Part shown: in pieces, positions 37,845 to 46,235 of the stretch
Layout of the letters: each line of letters starts with the position of its first letter
How positions within the stretch are numbered: the first letter of the stretch is position 1
DNA from: Oceaniovalibus guishaninsula JLT2003
Lineage (GTDB): Bacteria; Pseudomonadota; Alphaproteobacteria; Rhodobacterales; Rhodobacteraceae
Length of the DNA stretch: 64,000 bases
Direction of reading: 5' to 3'
Assembly: GCF_000299575.1 (NCBI RefSeq)
Contig: NZ_AMGO01000012.1
Span: 21,001 to 85,000, forward strand
Notes under the pieces: model-generated
What the model was told of the DNA's origin: nothing
What the model saw: only the letters and a program-made list of their open reading frames with translations
Database searches by the model: none
Translations under genes and position numbers: made by a program

Positions 37845-37859
37845 CGACAGGCCCCGCGT
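37832..37859. terminator. Bidirectional terminator between fbpB and fbpA
   Basis: ACGCGGGGCCT (37832-37842) and AGGCCCCGCGT (37849-37859) form a perfect 11-pair stem with a GACGAC loop. The left arm includes the fbpB stop codon (37842-37844). It separates two convergent genes of the same uptake system; the T-runs on both sides are weak. Confidence 0.75.
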
Positions 37860-37874
37860 TGCGTCAGCGAAGCA

Positions 37875-38897
37875 TCACTTCCAGCCGACTTCGTTGAAGA
37901 TCTGTTGCGCGGCCGGCAGGTTCTTGGCGACCGCCGACAGATCGACATCGTCCGCCTTGAAATCGCCCAGCTTCTGCACCGCCTCGCTGCGCTCGACCCC
38001 CGGCACGACCGGATATTCGTCGTTCCCGCCCGAGAAGTATTCCTGCGCGGAATCGCTGGTCAGATATTCCAGGAACGCGACGGCATTGTCGCGATTGGGC
38101 GCGTTCGCCGCGACACCGCCGCCCGACAGGTTGACATGCGCGCCCTGCGCATCCTGCGACGGGAAGACCCAGCCGATCTGGTCGATATGGTCTGACACGC
38201 CTTCGACATCGCTGCGGATCGCGCGGGCGAAGTAATAGGTGTTCGACACCGCGATGTCGCATTCGCCCGATACCAGACCGCGCAGCTGGTCGGTATCGCC
38301 GCCCTGCGGTTCGCGCGCAAAATTGTCGACGACGCCCTGCGCCCAGTTGCGGGCTTCCTCCTCGCCGTGATTCTCGATGATCGAGGCCAGCAGCGTCTGG
38401 TTGTAGGTGTTGGTCGAGGACCGCGCGCAGACCATGCCCTGATACTGCGGATCGGCGAGGTCGAGATAAGTCTGCGGCGGGTTGGACACTTCGTCCTTGT
38501 CATAGAAGAAGATGCGCGCGCGCTGCGAAAAGCCGAACCATTCGTCGTCGCTGTCGCGCAGGTTCGACAGGATCCGGTCCTTCAAAACCGCACTGTCCAC
38601 AGGTTGCAGGATGCCCGCATCCTTGGCCCGCTCCAGCCGCGAGGTGTCGACCGTCAGCAGAACGTCGGCGGGCGAATTGGCGCCTTCCGCTTCCATCCGC
38701 GCGATCAGCTCGTCGCCGTTGCCCTCAATACGGTTGATGGTGATGCCGGTCTGATCCTCGAAGTCCGAGTAAAGACGTTCATCGGTGTCATAGTGGCGCG
38801 ACGAATAAAGGTTCAGCTCGCCGTCGGCGAAGGCCAGCGCGGTGCCGCCGAAGATGGCGGCGACGGCTAGGACCGAGGTTGTGACGGTTCGGGTCAT
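37875..38897 (-). CDS. fbpA: Ferric iron-binding periplasmic protein FbpA
   Basis: 340 residues with Sec signal MTRTVTTSVLAVAAIFGGTALAFA. Mature ELNLYSSRHYDTDERLYSDFEDQTGI contains the N-terminal His/Tyr iron-site residues, and VSNTYYFARAI holds the paired tyrosines that bind Fe3+ in the transferrin-like FbpA fold. Substrate for FbpB, which is encoded convergently rather than in the usual fbpABC order. ATG 38897 follows AAGGAGACC. Its leader carries a G/C hairpin and an A/T-rich region. Confidence 0.92.
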   Translation of the reverse strand: MTRTVTTSVLAVAAIFGGTALAFADGELNLYSSRHYDTDERLYSDFEDQTGITINRIEGNGDELIARMEAEGANSPADVLLTVDTSRLERAKDAGILQPVDSAVLKDRILSNLRDSDDEWFGFSQRARIFFYDKDEVSNPPQTYLDLADPQYQGMVCARSSTNTYNQTLLASIIENHGEEEARNWAQGVVDNFAREPQGGDTDQLRGLVSGECDIAVSNTYYFARAIRSDVEGVSDHIDQIGWVFPSQDAQGAHVNLSGGGVAANAPNRDNAVAFLEYLTSDSAQEYFSGGNDEYPVVPGVERSEAVQKLGDFKADDVDLSAVAKNLPAAQQIFNEVGWK

Positions 38898-38916
38898 GGG
38901 GGTCTCCTTGTCAATT

Positions 38917-38942
38917 CCCGGCACAACCAACACCGTGCCGGG
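38917..38942 (-). promoter_or_regulatory. Leader hairpin upstream of fbpA
   Basis: CCCGGCAC (38917-38924) and GTGCCGGG (38935-38942) form an 8-pair stem with a 10-base loop, starting about 20 bases before the fbpA start on the minus strand. An A/T-rich stretch at 38960-38990 just upstream is the best place for a promoter serving fbpA or the divergent M24 gene. It could be a leader structure controlling fbpA, but no known iron-box sequence is recognised. Confidence 0.4.
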
Positions 38943-39035
38943 ATGGATGGCAAGATACCCGATAGAAAAAGTCGGGAATAAATTTCGTCTGCGATGCCGC
39001 TTGCCGGGAAAGCCTGTGGCGTGGAAAGCTGCGTC

Positions 39036-40223
39036 ATGGCCATCGTCGATACGTTCCGCTTCTCCGATGCCGAATACGAAGGCCGGCTGGCGCGGCTGCG
39101 ACGCGCGATGGATGCGGCCGGAATCGACACGCTGATCACGTCGGACCCGTCCAACATGGCATGGATCACCGGCTATGACGGTTGGTCGTTCTATGTGCAT
39201 CAGGCGGTGATCGTCAGGGCATTCGGCGCACCCGTCTGGTTCGGACGCGAGCAGGACGCGCAGGGCGCGCTGCGCACCGTTTATATGGCCGACCCCGACA
39301 TCATCGCCTATCCCGACATCTATGTGCAGTCGCCCGACCGTCACCCGATGGACTATCTGGCCGCCCGGCTGACCGACCGCGGCTGGCACAAGGGCCGGAT
39401 CGGCGTCGAGATGGACAATTACTGGTTCTCGGCGCGCGGCTATCAGGCGCTTTGCGCAGGGCTGCCGCAGCCGCCGGTCGATGCGACGGGGCTGGTCAAC
39501 TGGCAGCGCGGGGTGAAATCGGACGCGGAACTCGACAGGATGCGCAAGGCCGCCCGGCTGGTCGAACGGATGCATGCCCGCATCGCCGACCGGATCGAGC
39601 CGGGAATGCGCAAATGCGATCTGGTCGCCGAAATATACGACGCCGCCCTGCGCTACGATCCCGATCTAGGCTTCGGCGGCGACTATCCCGCCATCGTTCC
39701 CCTGCTGCCCTCGGGAACAGACGCCGCCGCCCCCCATCTGACATGGGACGACCGCCCGATGCGCCGGGGCGAAGGCACGTTCTTCGAGATTGCGGGTTGC
39801 TTCCGGCGCTATCACTGTCCCCTCAGCCGGACGATCTTCCTGGGACGGCCGACGCAGGCGTTTCTGGATGCCGAAAAGGCCGTGCTGGAAGGGATGGACA
39901 GGGGGCTGGAGGCTGCGCGCGCCGGCAATACCTGCGAAGACATCGCCATCGCGTTCTTCGACGTGCTGAAGAAACACGGCATTCGCAAGGACAACCGCAC
40001 CGGCTATCCCATCGGGCTGTCCTATCCGCCCGACTGGGGCGAACGCACCTGTTCGCTGCGGCCCGGCGACCGGACGGTGCTGAAGCCGGGCATGACGTTC
40101 CATTTCATGACCGGCCTCTGGCTGGAGGATATGGGATTCGAGATCACTGAAAGCATCGTCATCCGCGATGGCGCGCCCGAATGCCTGGCCGACGTTCCCC
40201 GGCGGCTGATCGTGAAGGACTGA
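39036..40223 (+). CDS. doeA: M24-family hydrolase, ectoine hydrolase DoeA/EutD-like
   Basis: 395 residues, pita-bread fold (aminopeptidase P/creatinase family). The N-terminal domain has SDPSNMAWITGYDGWSFYVHQ, a stretch I associate with ectoine hydrolase DoeA/EutD, which opens the ectoine ring to N-acetyl-diaminobutyrate. The catalytic half includes FFEIAGCFRRYHCPLSRTIFLG and YPPDWGERTCSLRPGDRTVLKPGM. The usual companions (doeB deacetylase, doeX regulator, the ectoine TRAP genes) are not next to it. An Xaa-Pro peptidase or other amidohydrolase remains possible. Start ATG 39036; divergent from fbpA. Confidence 0.75.
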   Translation: MAIVDTFRFSDAEYEGRLARLRRAMDAAGIDTLITSDPSNMAWITGYDGWSFYVHQAVIVRAFGAPVWFGREQDAQGALRTVYMADPDIIAYPDIYVQSPDRHPMDYLAARLTDRGWHKGRIGVEMDNYWFSARGYQALCAGLPQPPVDATGLVNWQRGVKSDAELDRMRKAARLVERMHARIADRIEPGMRKCDLVAEIYDAALRYDPDLGFGGDYPAIVPLLPSGTDAAAPHLTWDDRPMRRGEGTFFEIAGCFRRYHCPLSRTIFLGRPTQAFLDAEKAVLEGMDRGLEAARAGNTCEDIAIAFFDVLKKHGIRKDNRTGYPIGLSYPPDWGERTCSLRPGDRTVLKPGMTFHFMTGLWLEDMGFEITESIVIRDGAPECLADVPRRLIVKD

Positions 40224-40228
40224 CCCCC

Positions 40229-41563
40229 TCAGCCCAGATACACCTGGCCTGCGGGATACCGCACGCGCGGCAGCGACCGCGTGGCCAGGAAAAAGCCCAA
40301 GGCCAACGGTCCGACGCGACCCAGGAACATGATCACAATGATGACCGCCCGGCCCACCGGATCGAGCTGCGCGGTCGCACCCATCGACATGCCGACAGTG
40401 CCGAAGGCCGATGCCACTTCAAAACCCATGACAAGGAAGCTGCCGTCATGGCCGACGGTCAGGATGAAGAAACTCAGGAAGACGACGGTAATGCTGATCG
40501 TGGTCAACGCCATCACCTTCATGATTTCGTTCGTGCCCAGCGACCGTCCGAAAGCCTGCATCACGGTGCGGCGTCGGAAGAAGGCAAGGGTGCCCAGGAT
40601 AAGCACGATGGCGGTCGTCACCTTGATGCCCCCCGCGGTCGAGGTGGACCCGCCGCCGATCAGCATCAGACCGATGGTCATCAGCGCCGTTGCGTCGCGC
40701 ATCTCGCCGGTGGGCAACGTATTGAACCCCGCCGTCCGGGGCGTGACAGCCTGGAAGAAGCTGGCCTGCACCCTGGCCGAAATCCCGTCGAGCGCGCCCA
40801 GCGTCCGGGGGTTGGTCCATTCCAGAGCTGCGAACAGCAGCCAACTTGCCAGAATCAGGACGCCCGTCCCGACCAGCATCAGTTTTGAATGCAGGCTGAG
40901 CCGGCGCCAGCTTCGCCGGGTGAAAACCTCGCCGATGACGACGAATCCGAGACCCCCGAAAATGAACGAAGCGGGAATGACAATCGTGATCACGGGGTTC
41001 GCGACCCAGGCCGAAAGGCTGTCAGGGAAAAGCGCGAAGCCCGCATTGTTGAAGGCCGAAACCGAATGGAAGACGGCGTGCCAGACCCCCGGTGCCCAGC
41101 CGAATTGCGGCACGAAGACGAATGACAACGCGACGGCGGCGAAACCTTCGCAGATCAGCGCGATAGCGAAGATGATCCGCACCAGGGCCGTCAGGTTCCC
41201 CAGCGAGGTCTGATTAACCTCCTCGCGCAGGATGATGCGTTGCGGAATGCCGATGGGGATTCCCAGCGCCGTCAGCAGAAGCACGGCGAACGTCATCAGC
41301 CCCAACCCGCCGAGCTGGATGAGAACCGCGATCACCGCCTGCCCGAAGAAGGTGAAGGTTGTGCCGGGATCGACGACGACCAGCCCCGTCACCGTAACGG
41401 CGGATGTCGCGGTGAACAGCGCATCGCCCCAGCCGATCGGTGCACGAAGCGACAGCGGCGCCATCAGCAAGATCGTGCCCATCGCGATGAAGGCGATATA
41501 GATCAATGCCAACATGCCGGGCGGCGGAAGGCGATGCAGCCGGTCGAGAAGACGGTTTTTCAA
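40229..41563 (-). CDS. trkH: Potassium uptake membrane subunit TrkH/KtrB
   Basis: 444-residue K+ channel-like transporter with four M1-P-M2 repeats. The filter-loop regions include SAVTVTGLVVVD, SVSAFNNAGFALF, RTAGFNTLP and SAFGTVGMSMGATA; the glycine at each loop is present. The likely start is TTG 41563, which overlaps the trkA TGA (TTTGA), giving the normal N-terminus LKNRLLDRLHRLPPPGMLALIY; the next ATG (41515) would cut into the first helix. Works with the TrkA gating subunit encoded upstream. Confidence 0.9.
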   Translation of the reverse strand: MKNRLLDRLHRLPPPGMLALIYIAFIAMGTILLMAPLSLRAPIGWGDALFTATSAVTVTGLVVVDPGTTFTFFGQAVIAVLIQLGGLGLMTFAVLLLTALGIPIGIPQRIILREEVNQTSLGNLTALVRIIFAIALICEGFAAVALSFVFVPQFGWAPGVWHAVFHSVSAFNNAGFALFPDSLSAWVANPVITIVIPASFIFGGLGFVVIGEVFTRRSWRRLSLHSKLMLVGTGVLILASWLLFAALEWTNPRTLGALDGISARVQASFFQAVTPRTAGFNTLPTGEMRDATALMTIGLMLIGGGSTSTAGGIKVTTAIVLILGTLAFFRRRTVMQAFGRSLGTNEIMKVMALTTISITVVFLSFFILTVGHDGSFLVMGFEVASAFGTVGMSMGATAQLDPVGRAVIIVIMFLGRVGPLALGFFLATRSLPRVRYPAGQVYLG

Positions 41564-42219
41564 AGCGTTGCGGTATAGCTGCGCAAATCGGCGCGGCGAC
41601 CCAGAAGAAGCAATCGGTCGTCGCCGTGCAGGACGGCATTCGGACCGTCCGAGGCGATGAACTCCGTCCCACGCATGACGCCCAGACATCGCAGGTTGAA
41701 TTTACGCAACGGAAGCCCGTTCAGCGGCTTGCCGTCCAGCGTCGCGGGGATGCGCAGGTTGACGACGTGAAACCCGTTGCCCAAGGCCACATAGTCGCGG
41801 ACCAGCGGGTTGTGCAGAACCTGGGCGATCTGGCGTCCGACATCCACCTCGGGATGGATGACGCGGTCGGCCCCCAGCTTGGACAGGATGCGATGATGCG
41901 TGCGCGATGTGGCCTTGGCCCAGATCCGCTCGATCCCCAGAAGGCGCAGATTCATGGTCGCCAGCACGCTCGCCTCAAGGCTGCTGCCCATGCCGATCAC
42001 GCCCGCCCCGCATGCGTCGATACCGGCATGGCGCAGCGCTTCGTCGTCCCGCGCGTCGAGGATCAAAGCCTGGTTCAGCGTCTCGGCATGGGCCGAAACG
42101 AGCGCTTCGTCCAGATCGATGCCGATGACGTAATTGCCGAAACGGACCAGCTCGGTCGCTACCGTACTGCCGAAATTTCCCAGACCGATCACGACAAACG
42201 ATCCCTGCCTGTTTGCCAT
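41560..42219 (-). CDS. trkA: Potassium uptake regulatory subunit TrkA/KtrA
   Basis: 219-residue single-unit RCK protein. N-terminal Rossmann domain with GLGNFGSTVATELVRFGNYVIGID (NAD(H)/ATP site) and C-terminal TrkA_C domain from about 140. Short, like KtrA, not the tandem 450-residue TrkA of E. coli. It forms a cytosolic gating ring beneath TrkH. ATG 42219 follows GGGAAAGCAGG. Stop overlaps the trkH start by 4 bases. Confidence 0.92.
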   Translation of the reverse strand: MANRQGSFVVIGLGNFGSTVATELVRFGNYVIGIDLDEALVSAHAETLNQALILDARDDEALRHAGIDACGAGVIGMGSSLEASVLATMNLRLLGIERIWAKATSRTHHRILSKLGADRVIHPEVDVGRQIAQVLHNPLVRDYVALGNGFHVVNLRIPATLDGKPLNGLPLRKFNLRCLGVMRGTEFIASDGPNAVLHGDDRLLLLGRRADLRSYTATL

Positions 42220-42257
42220 CCTGCTTTCCCGCAATGAAAGACGCCTGCGCGTCCGGT

Positions 42258-43121
42258 TCAGCGGTGTTCCTTTTCCAGCAGCGATGCAAGCCCGCTGCGA
42301 TAGTCGGGATGGATCAGATGAATGCCCAGATCCCGCTTGATCCGGCTGTTGTCGACCCGCTTGCTTTCCGCGTAGAAGCTGCGCGCCATCGGCGTCATTT
42401 CGGCATCCGCGAACGGTATTTCCGGCGCAAGCGGCAGGTTCAGCAGGTGTGCGGCATGGGCGATCACATCCTGCGGCGGGGCCGGGTCGTCGTCGCAGAC
42501 GTTGTAGATCGCGCCGGGATCGGGCCGCGCGATGGATGCCGCCAGAACCTGCGCGATGTCGTCCACATGGATGCGGCTGAAAACCTGCCCCGGCTTGACG
42601 ATCCGCCGGGCGGTGCCGTCGCGCACCTTGGCGAACGGCCCGCGCCCCGGCCCGTAGATGCCCGCCAGCCGAAAGATGTGCAGCGGCAGCCCCGTATCGG
42701 AGGCCAGGCGCCGCCATGCCGCTTCGGCCTTCACGCGCGCGACGCCCCGTTCGGTCGCGGGGGTCAGCGAAGCGGATTCGTCCACCCAACCCCCGGCATG
42801 ATCGCCGTAGACGCCGGTGGTGGACAGGTAGCCGACCCAGGCCAGGCCGGACGCCACCTGCGCCAGATCGTGCCGCAGCCGCGCCAGCACCGGATCGCCG
42901 TCCTGTCCGGGCGCGGCCGAGATCAGAAGATGCGTGGCCTTCCTCAACGCGGGCCCGATATCGTCGCCGGGCCAGACCAACGGCTCGACCCCGGTGGCGG
43001 CGATGCGTTCGGCCTTGTCGGCGCTGCGGGTGGTCCCGACGATATGCCAGCCCTGCGGCAGCAGCAGCCCTGCAAGCGCCCGTGCGGAATAGCCGTGGCC
43101 GAAAGACAGAAGGCGGTTCAT
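42258..43121 (-). CDS. SDR-family NAD-dependent epimerase/dehydratase-like protein (YeeZ-like)
   Basis: 287-residue extended short-chain dehydrogenase fold. [21 protein letters not shown] is the dinucleotide-binding turn; LAWVGYLSTTGVYGDHAGGWVDE corresponds to the active-site strand and loop with Ser/Tyr residues, though the usual YxxxK is not clearly present (RVKAEAAW follows). FRLAGIYGPGRGPF is the conserved substrate-side strand. Substrate unknown. ATG 43121 overlaps the stop of the DUF1810 gene by 4 bases. Confidence 0.83.
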   Translation of the reverse strand: MNRLLSFGHGYSARALAGLLLPQGWHIVGTTRSADKAERIAATGVEPLVWPGDDIGPALRKATHLLISAAPGQDGDPVLARLRHDLAQVASGLAWVGYLSTTGVYGDHAGGWVDESASLTPATERGVARVKAEAAWRRLASDTGLPLHIFRLAGIYGPGRGPFAKVRDGTARRIVKPGQVFSRIHVDDIAQVLAASIARPDPGAIYNVCDDDPAPPQDVIAHAAHLLNLPLAPEIPFADAEMTPMARSFYAESKRVDNSRIKRDLGIHLIHPDYRSGLASLLEKEHR

Positions 43122-43528
43122 TTCAAAAGGTCCAGCGTGCGCGGGTCGGGGCCGTCGAAGAATGTGTCCAGCACCGCGCCGAAGACGGGCGGCGCATCGG
43201 GAAGCGATGCGAACAGTGTCATCGAAGACCGCAGCTTGAGCGCATCGACCGGCCCCAGAATCGCGGCCGCGTCGCGGCCGTCATGGGCCAGCATCGCTTC
43301 GGCGATCCGCACCAGACGCGGCCCCAGAACCCCGTGCGCCAGATACCGCGCGGCCTCGTCCCGGCCGGCGATCCCGAACCGATACGCCATTTCCGACTGC
43401 CCCAATCCGCGAAGCTGCGGAAAGACATACCACATCCAGTGGCTGCGCTTCGCGCCGGCCTCGATCTCGGCCAGGGCGGTGGCATAGGTCGCGCGCTGTG
43501 CGTCGATGAATCGCTCGAGGTCATCCAT
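43118..43528 (-). CDS. DUF1810 family protein
   Basis: 136 residues matching the DUF1810 family along its length: [41 protein letters not shown] and [30 protein letters not shown] small all-helical cytosolic protein with no established function. Start ATG 43528. Overlaps the SDR gene by 4 bases and forms a two-gene operon with it, divergent from smpB. Confidence 0.88.
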   Translation of the reverse strand: MDDLERFIDAQRATYATALAEIEAGAKRSHWMWYVFPQLRGLGQSEMAYRFGIAGRDEAARYLAHGVLGPRLVRIAEAMLAHDGRDAAAILGPVDALKLRSSMTLFASLPDAPPVFGAVLDTFFDGPDPRTLDLLK

Positions 43529-43605
43529 GGGCCAGATGTGACGTCCCGCGCCCCCGGCGACAAGCCCGGCTGGACAGCGGCATGCCGTCTGCCTATCTGC
43601 GACGA

Positions 43606-44079
43606 ATGGCCAAGCCCAAGGACAACCCGAACTACAAGGTGATCGCCGAAAACCGGCGCGCGCGTTACGACTACGCGATCTCGGACGACATCGAGTGCGG
43701 CATCGTGCTGACCGGGTCCGAGGTGAAGTCGCTGCGCCGCAACACGTCGCAGATCACCGAAAGCTATGCCGAGGTGAAGGATGGCGAATTGTGGCTGGTG
43801 AACGCCTATATCGCCCCCTACGAACAGGCGATGTTCGGGCACGAGGATCGGCGGCGGCGCAAGTTGCTGGTGAACCGGCGCGAAATGGCGCGGCTGTGGC
43901 AGGAAACCCAGCGCAAGGGCATGACGCTGGTGCCGCTGGTACTGTATTTCAACCATCGCGGTATCGCCAAGGTGAAGATCGGCATCGCCAAGGGCAAGAA
44001 CGCGCCGGACAAGCGCGACACCAGCGCCAAGCGCGACTGGCAGCGGCAGAAGGCCCGCCTGCTGAAGGAACACAGTTAA
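43606..44079 (+). CDS. smpB: SsrA-binding protein SmpB
   Basis: 157-residue OB-fold RNA-binding protein required for tmRNA-mediated ribosome rescue. [54 protein letters not shown] and the C-terminal [21 protein letters not shown] tail, which enters the decoding centre, are all complete. Start ATG 43606 gives the usual [11 protein letters not shown]; a longer in-frame start at 43582 is rejected. Followed after 55 bases by sseA. Confidence 0.96.
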   Translation: MAKPKDNPNYKVIAENRRARYDYAISDDIECGIVLTGSEVKSLRRNTSQITESYAEVKDGELWLVNAYIAPYEQAMFGHEDRRRRKLLVNRREMARLWQETQRKGMTLVPLVLYFNHRGIAKVKIGIAKGKNAPDKRDTSAKRDWQRQKARLLKEHS

Positions 44080-44134
44080 GTTGCGCCCGGACGCGCGTGG
44101 CCCTAATCCTGCACCCGTTGGCAGGAGGCGCGCG

Positions 44135-44986
44135 ATGCAGGACGACCCCAAGACGCTGGTTTCGACCGACTGGCTGGCGGCCCATCTGGACAATCCCGAT
44201 CTGCGCGTGATCGACGCCAGCTGGTATCTGCCCGATGCGGGACGCGACGCCGCGGCGGAATACGCCGAAGGCCATATTCCCGGCGCGCGCTTCTTCGATC
44301 TGGACGAAATCGCGGACCTGTCCACGGACCTGCCGCACATGGCCCCGCCGCCCGAAAAGTTCGTCAGCCGGATGCGGGCCATGGGCATCGGCGACGGGCA
44401 TCAGGTGGTGGTCTATGACGGCGCCGGCATCTTTTCCGCCGCTCGCGTGTGGTGGCTGTTCCGGCTGATGGGCAAGACGGATGTGGCCGTTCTGGACGGT
44501 GGGCTGCCCAAATGGCGCGCCGAGGGGCGGCCGCTGGAGGATATGGCCCCCGTCAGGACCGATCGGCACATGAGCGCGTCGCGCCAGAACAGGCTGGTGC
44601 GCAACGCGGCGCAAGTGGCCGAGGCGTCGCGCTCTGGCAGCGCGCAGATCGTCGATGCGCGCGGTGCCGCGCGGTTTCGCGGCGACGCGCCAGAACCGCG
44701 CGAGGGCCTGCGCGCGGGCCACATCCCCGGATCGAAGAACCTGCCCTATACGGAATTGCTGAACGAGGACGGCACGATGATCGGCAAGGACGCCATTCGC
44801 GCCGCGTTCGCAAAAGCGGGGATCGACCTTGACCGTCCGGTTATCACGACCTGCGGATCGGGCGTGACCGCCGCGATCCTGTTCCTGGCGCTGACCCGGA
44901 TCGGTCACGATGACGTGGCGCTTTACGACGGATCGTGGGCCGAGTGGGGCGCGTCCGATCATCCCATCGCAACCGGAGCCGCATGA
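44135..44986 (+). CDS. sseA: 3-Mercaptopyruvate sulfurtransferase (SseA)
   Basis: 283 residues with two rhodanese domains; the active cysteine is C240 in TTCGSGVTA, and the CGSGVTA loop is the mercaptopyruvate-type sequence rather than the thiosulfate-type CRxGx[RT]. It transfers sulfur from 3-mercaptopyruvate to thiols or cyanide. ATG 44135 has an excellent GCAGGAGG site. The stop overlaps the next start (ATGATG at 44983), so it is translated with the aminotransferase downstream, which could supply mercaptopyruvate from cysteine. Confidence 0.92.
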   Translation: MQDDPKTLVSTDWLAAHLDNPDLRVIDASWYLPDAGRDAAAEYAEGHIPGARFFDLDEIADLSTDLPHMAPPPEKFVSRMRAMGIGDGHQVVVYDGAGIFSAARVWWLFRLMGKTDVAVLDGGLPKWRAEGRPLEDMAPVRTDRHMSASRQNRLVRNAAQVAEASRSGSAQIVDARGAARFRGDAPEPREGLRAGHIPGSKNLPYTELLNEDGTMIGKDAIRAAFAKAGIDLDRPVITTCGSGVTAAILFLALTRIGHDDVALYDGSWAEWGASDHPIATGAA

Positions 44987-46170
44987 TGCTGACCGCCCTC
45001 AAGCCGCAACCCGCCGACAAGATCCTGGCCTTGATGGCCGCGTTCCGCGAAGATGCGCGGTCCGACAAGATCGACCTGGGCGTCGGTGTCTACAAGGATG
45101 CCGAGGGCCGCACGCCGGTCATGCGCGCGGTCAAGGCCGCCGAAAAGCGGCTTTGGGAAATTGAGGAGACGAAAAGCTATACCGCGCTGACCGGCGATCC
45201 GGCCTATGGCGCGGCGCTGACCCAGTTGATCCTGGGGGACACGGTGCCGGACGACCGCATCGCCTGCGCCGCCACGCCGGGCGGGACCGGGGCCTTCCGG
45301 CAGGGGATGGAACTGGTGCGCATGGCCGCGCCTGACGCCCGTGTCTGGGTGTCCGATCCGACATGGCCGAACCATCTGTCGATCCTGCGGCATCTGGGCA
45401 TTCCGTTCACCGAATACCGCTATTTCGACTCCGCGACCTGCGATGTCGATTTCGACGGAATGATGGCCGATCTGGACCGCGTGGCAGAAGGCGATGTCGT
45501 CTTGCTGCACGGTTGCTGCCATAACCCCACAGGCGCGAACCTGACCGAAGCCCAGTGGCGGCAGGTTGCGGATCTGCTGGTCCGCAAGGGCGCCGTTCCC
45601 TTCATCGACCTGGCCTATCAGGGCTTCGGCGACGGGCTGGAGGCCGACGCGCAGGGCACCCGCATTGTCGCGCGGGCCTGCCGTGAGGTGCTGATCGGGG
45701 CAAGCTGTTCGAAGAATTTCGGCATCTACCGCGAACGCGCCGGACTGCTGATCGCGCTGGCGCCCGATGCCGCATCAACACGGCTGGCGCAGGGAACGCT
45801 GGCCTATCTCAACCGGCAGAACTTCAGCTTTCCGCCCGATCACGGCGCCCGGCTGGTGACGATGATCCTGACCGACGACGCCCTGCGCGCCGCCTGGCAG
45901 GCCGAGGTCGAGGATATCCGCCGGGGCCTGTTGACCTTGCGCGAACAGCTTGCCGACGAACTGCGCCGGCAAAGCAATTCGGACCGGTTCGACTTCATCG
46001 CCCGGCACCGCGGCATGTTCTCGCGGCTGGGTGCTTCGCCCGAGCAGGTCGAGGCGATGCGCCGCGATCACGGGATCTACATGGTCGGCGACAGCCGGAT
46101 CAATGTGGCGGGGCTGAACGCGCGAACGGTTCCGTTGCTGGCCCGCGCCATGGTCGCCGCCGGGGTCTGA
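44983..46170 (+). CDS. tyrB: Aromatic/aspartate aminotransferase (TyrB/AspC class)
   Basis: 395-residue class I PLP aminotransferase. PLP lysine K244 in GASCSKNFGIYRERAG; LHGCCHNPTGANLT and FIDLAYQGFGDGLEAD are cofactor-site segments of the Iα (AspC/TyrB) subgroup. It interconverts aromatic or acidic amino acids and 2-oxo acids; the overlap with sseA suggests it can also transaminate cysteine. ATG 44983 is chosen because GGAG sits seven bases upstream; a second ATG follows at 44986. Confidence 0.92.
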   Translation: MMLTALKPQPADKILALMAAFREDARSDKIDLGVGVYKDAEGRTPVMRAVKAAEKRLWEIEETKSYTALTGDPAYGAALTQLILGDTVPDDRIACAATPGGTGAFRQGMELVRMAAPDARVWVSDPTWPNHLSILRHLGIPFTEYRYFDSATCDVDFDGMMADLDRVAEGDVVLLHGCCHNPTGANLTEAQWRQVADLLVRKGAVPFIDLAYQGFGDGLEADAQGTRIVARACREVLIGASCSKNFGIYRERAGLLIALAPDAASTRLAQGTLAYLNRQNFSFPPDHGARLVTMILTDDALRAAWQAEVEDIRRGLLTLREQLADELRRQSNSDRFDFIARHRGMFSRLGASPEQVEAMRRDHGIYMVGDSRINVAGLNARTVPLLARAMVAAGV

Positions 46171-46235
46171 CCGCCGCCGCCTTGCTGCGAGGGCTCGCGC
46201 GACCTAGGTGCAGCCCACGCCAGCGAGGACCGCGA

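Noticed and set aside
38960..38990. A/T-rich stretch before fbpA as a Fur, RirA or Irr box
   Set aside because: No convincing match to any of those consensus sequences could be made by eye; kept only as the probable promoter area.
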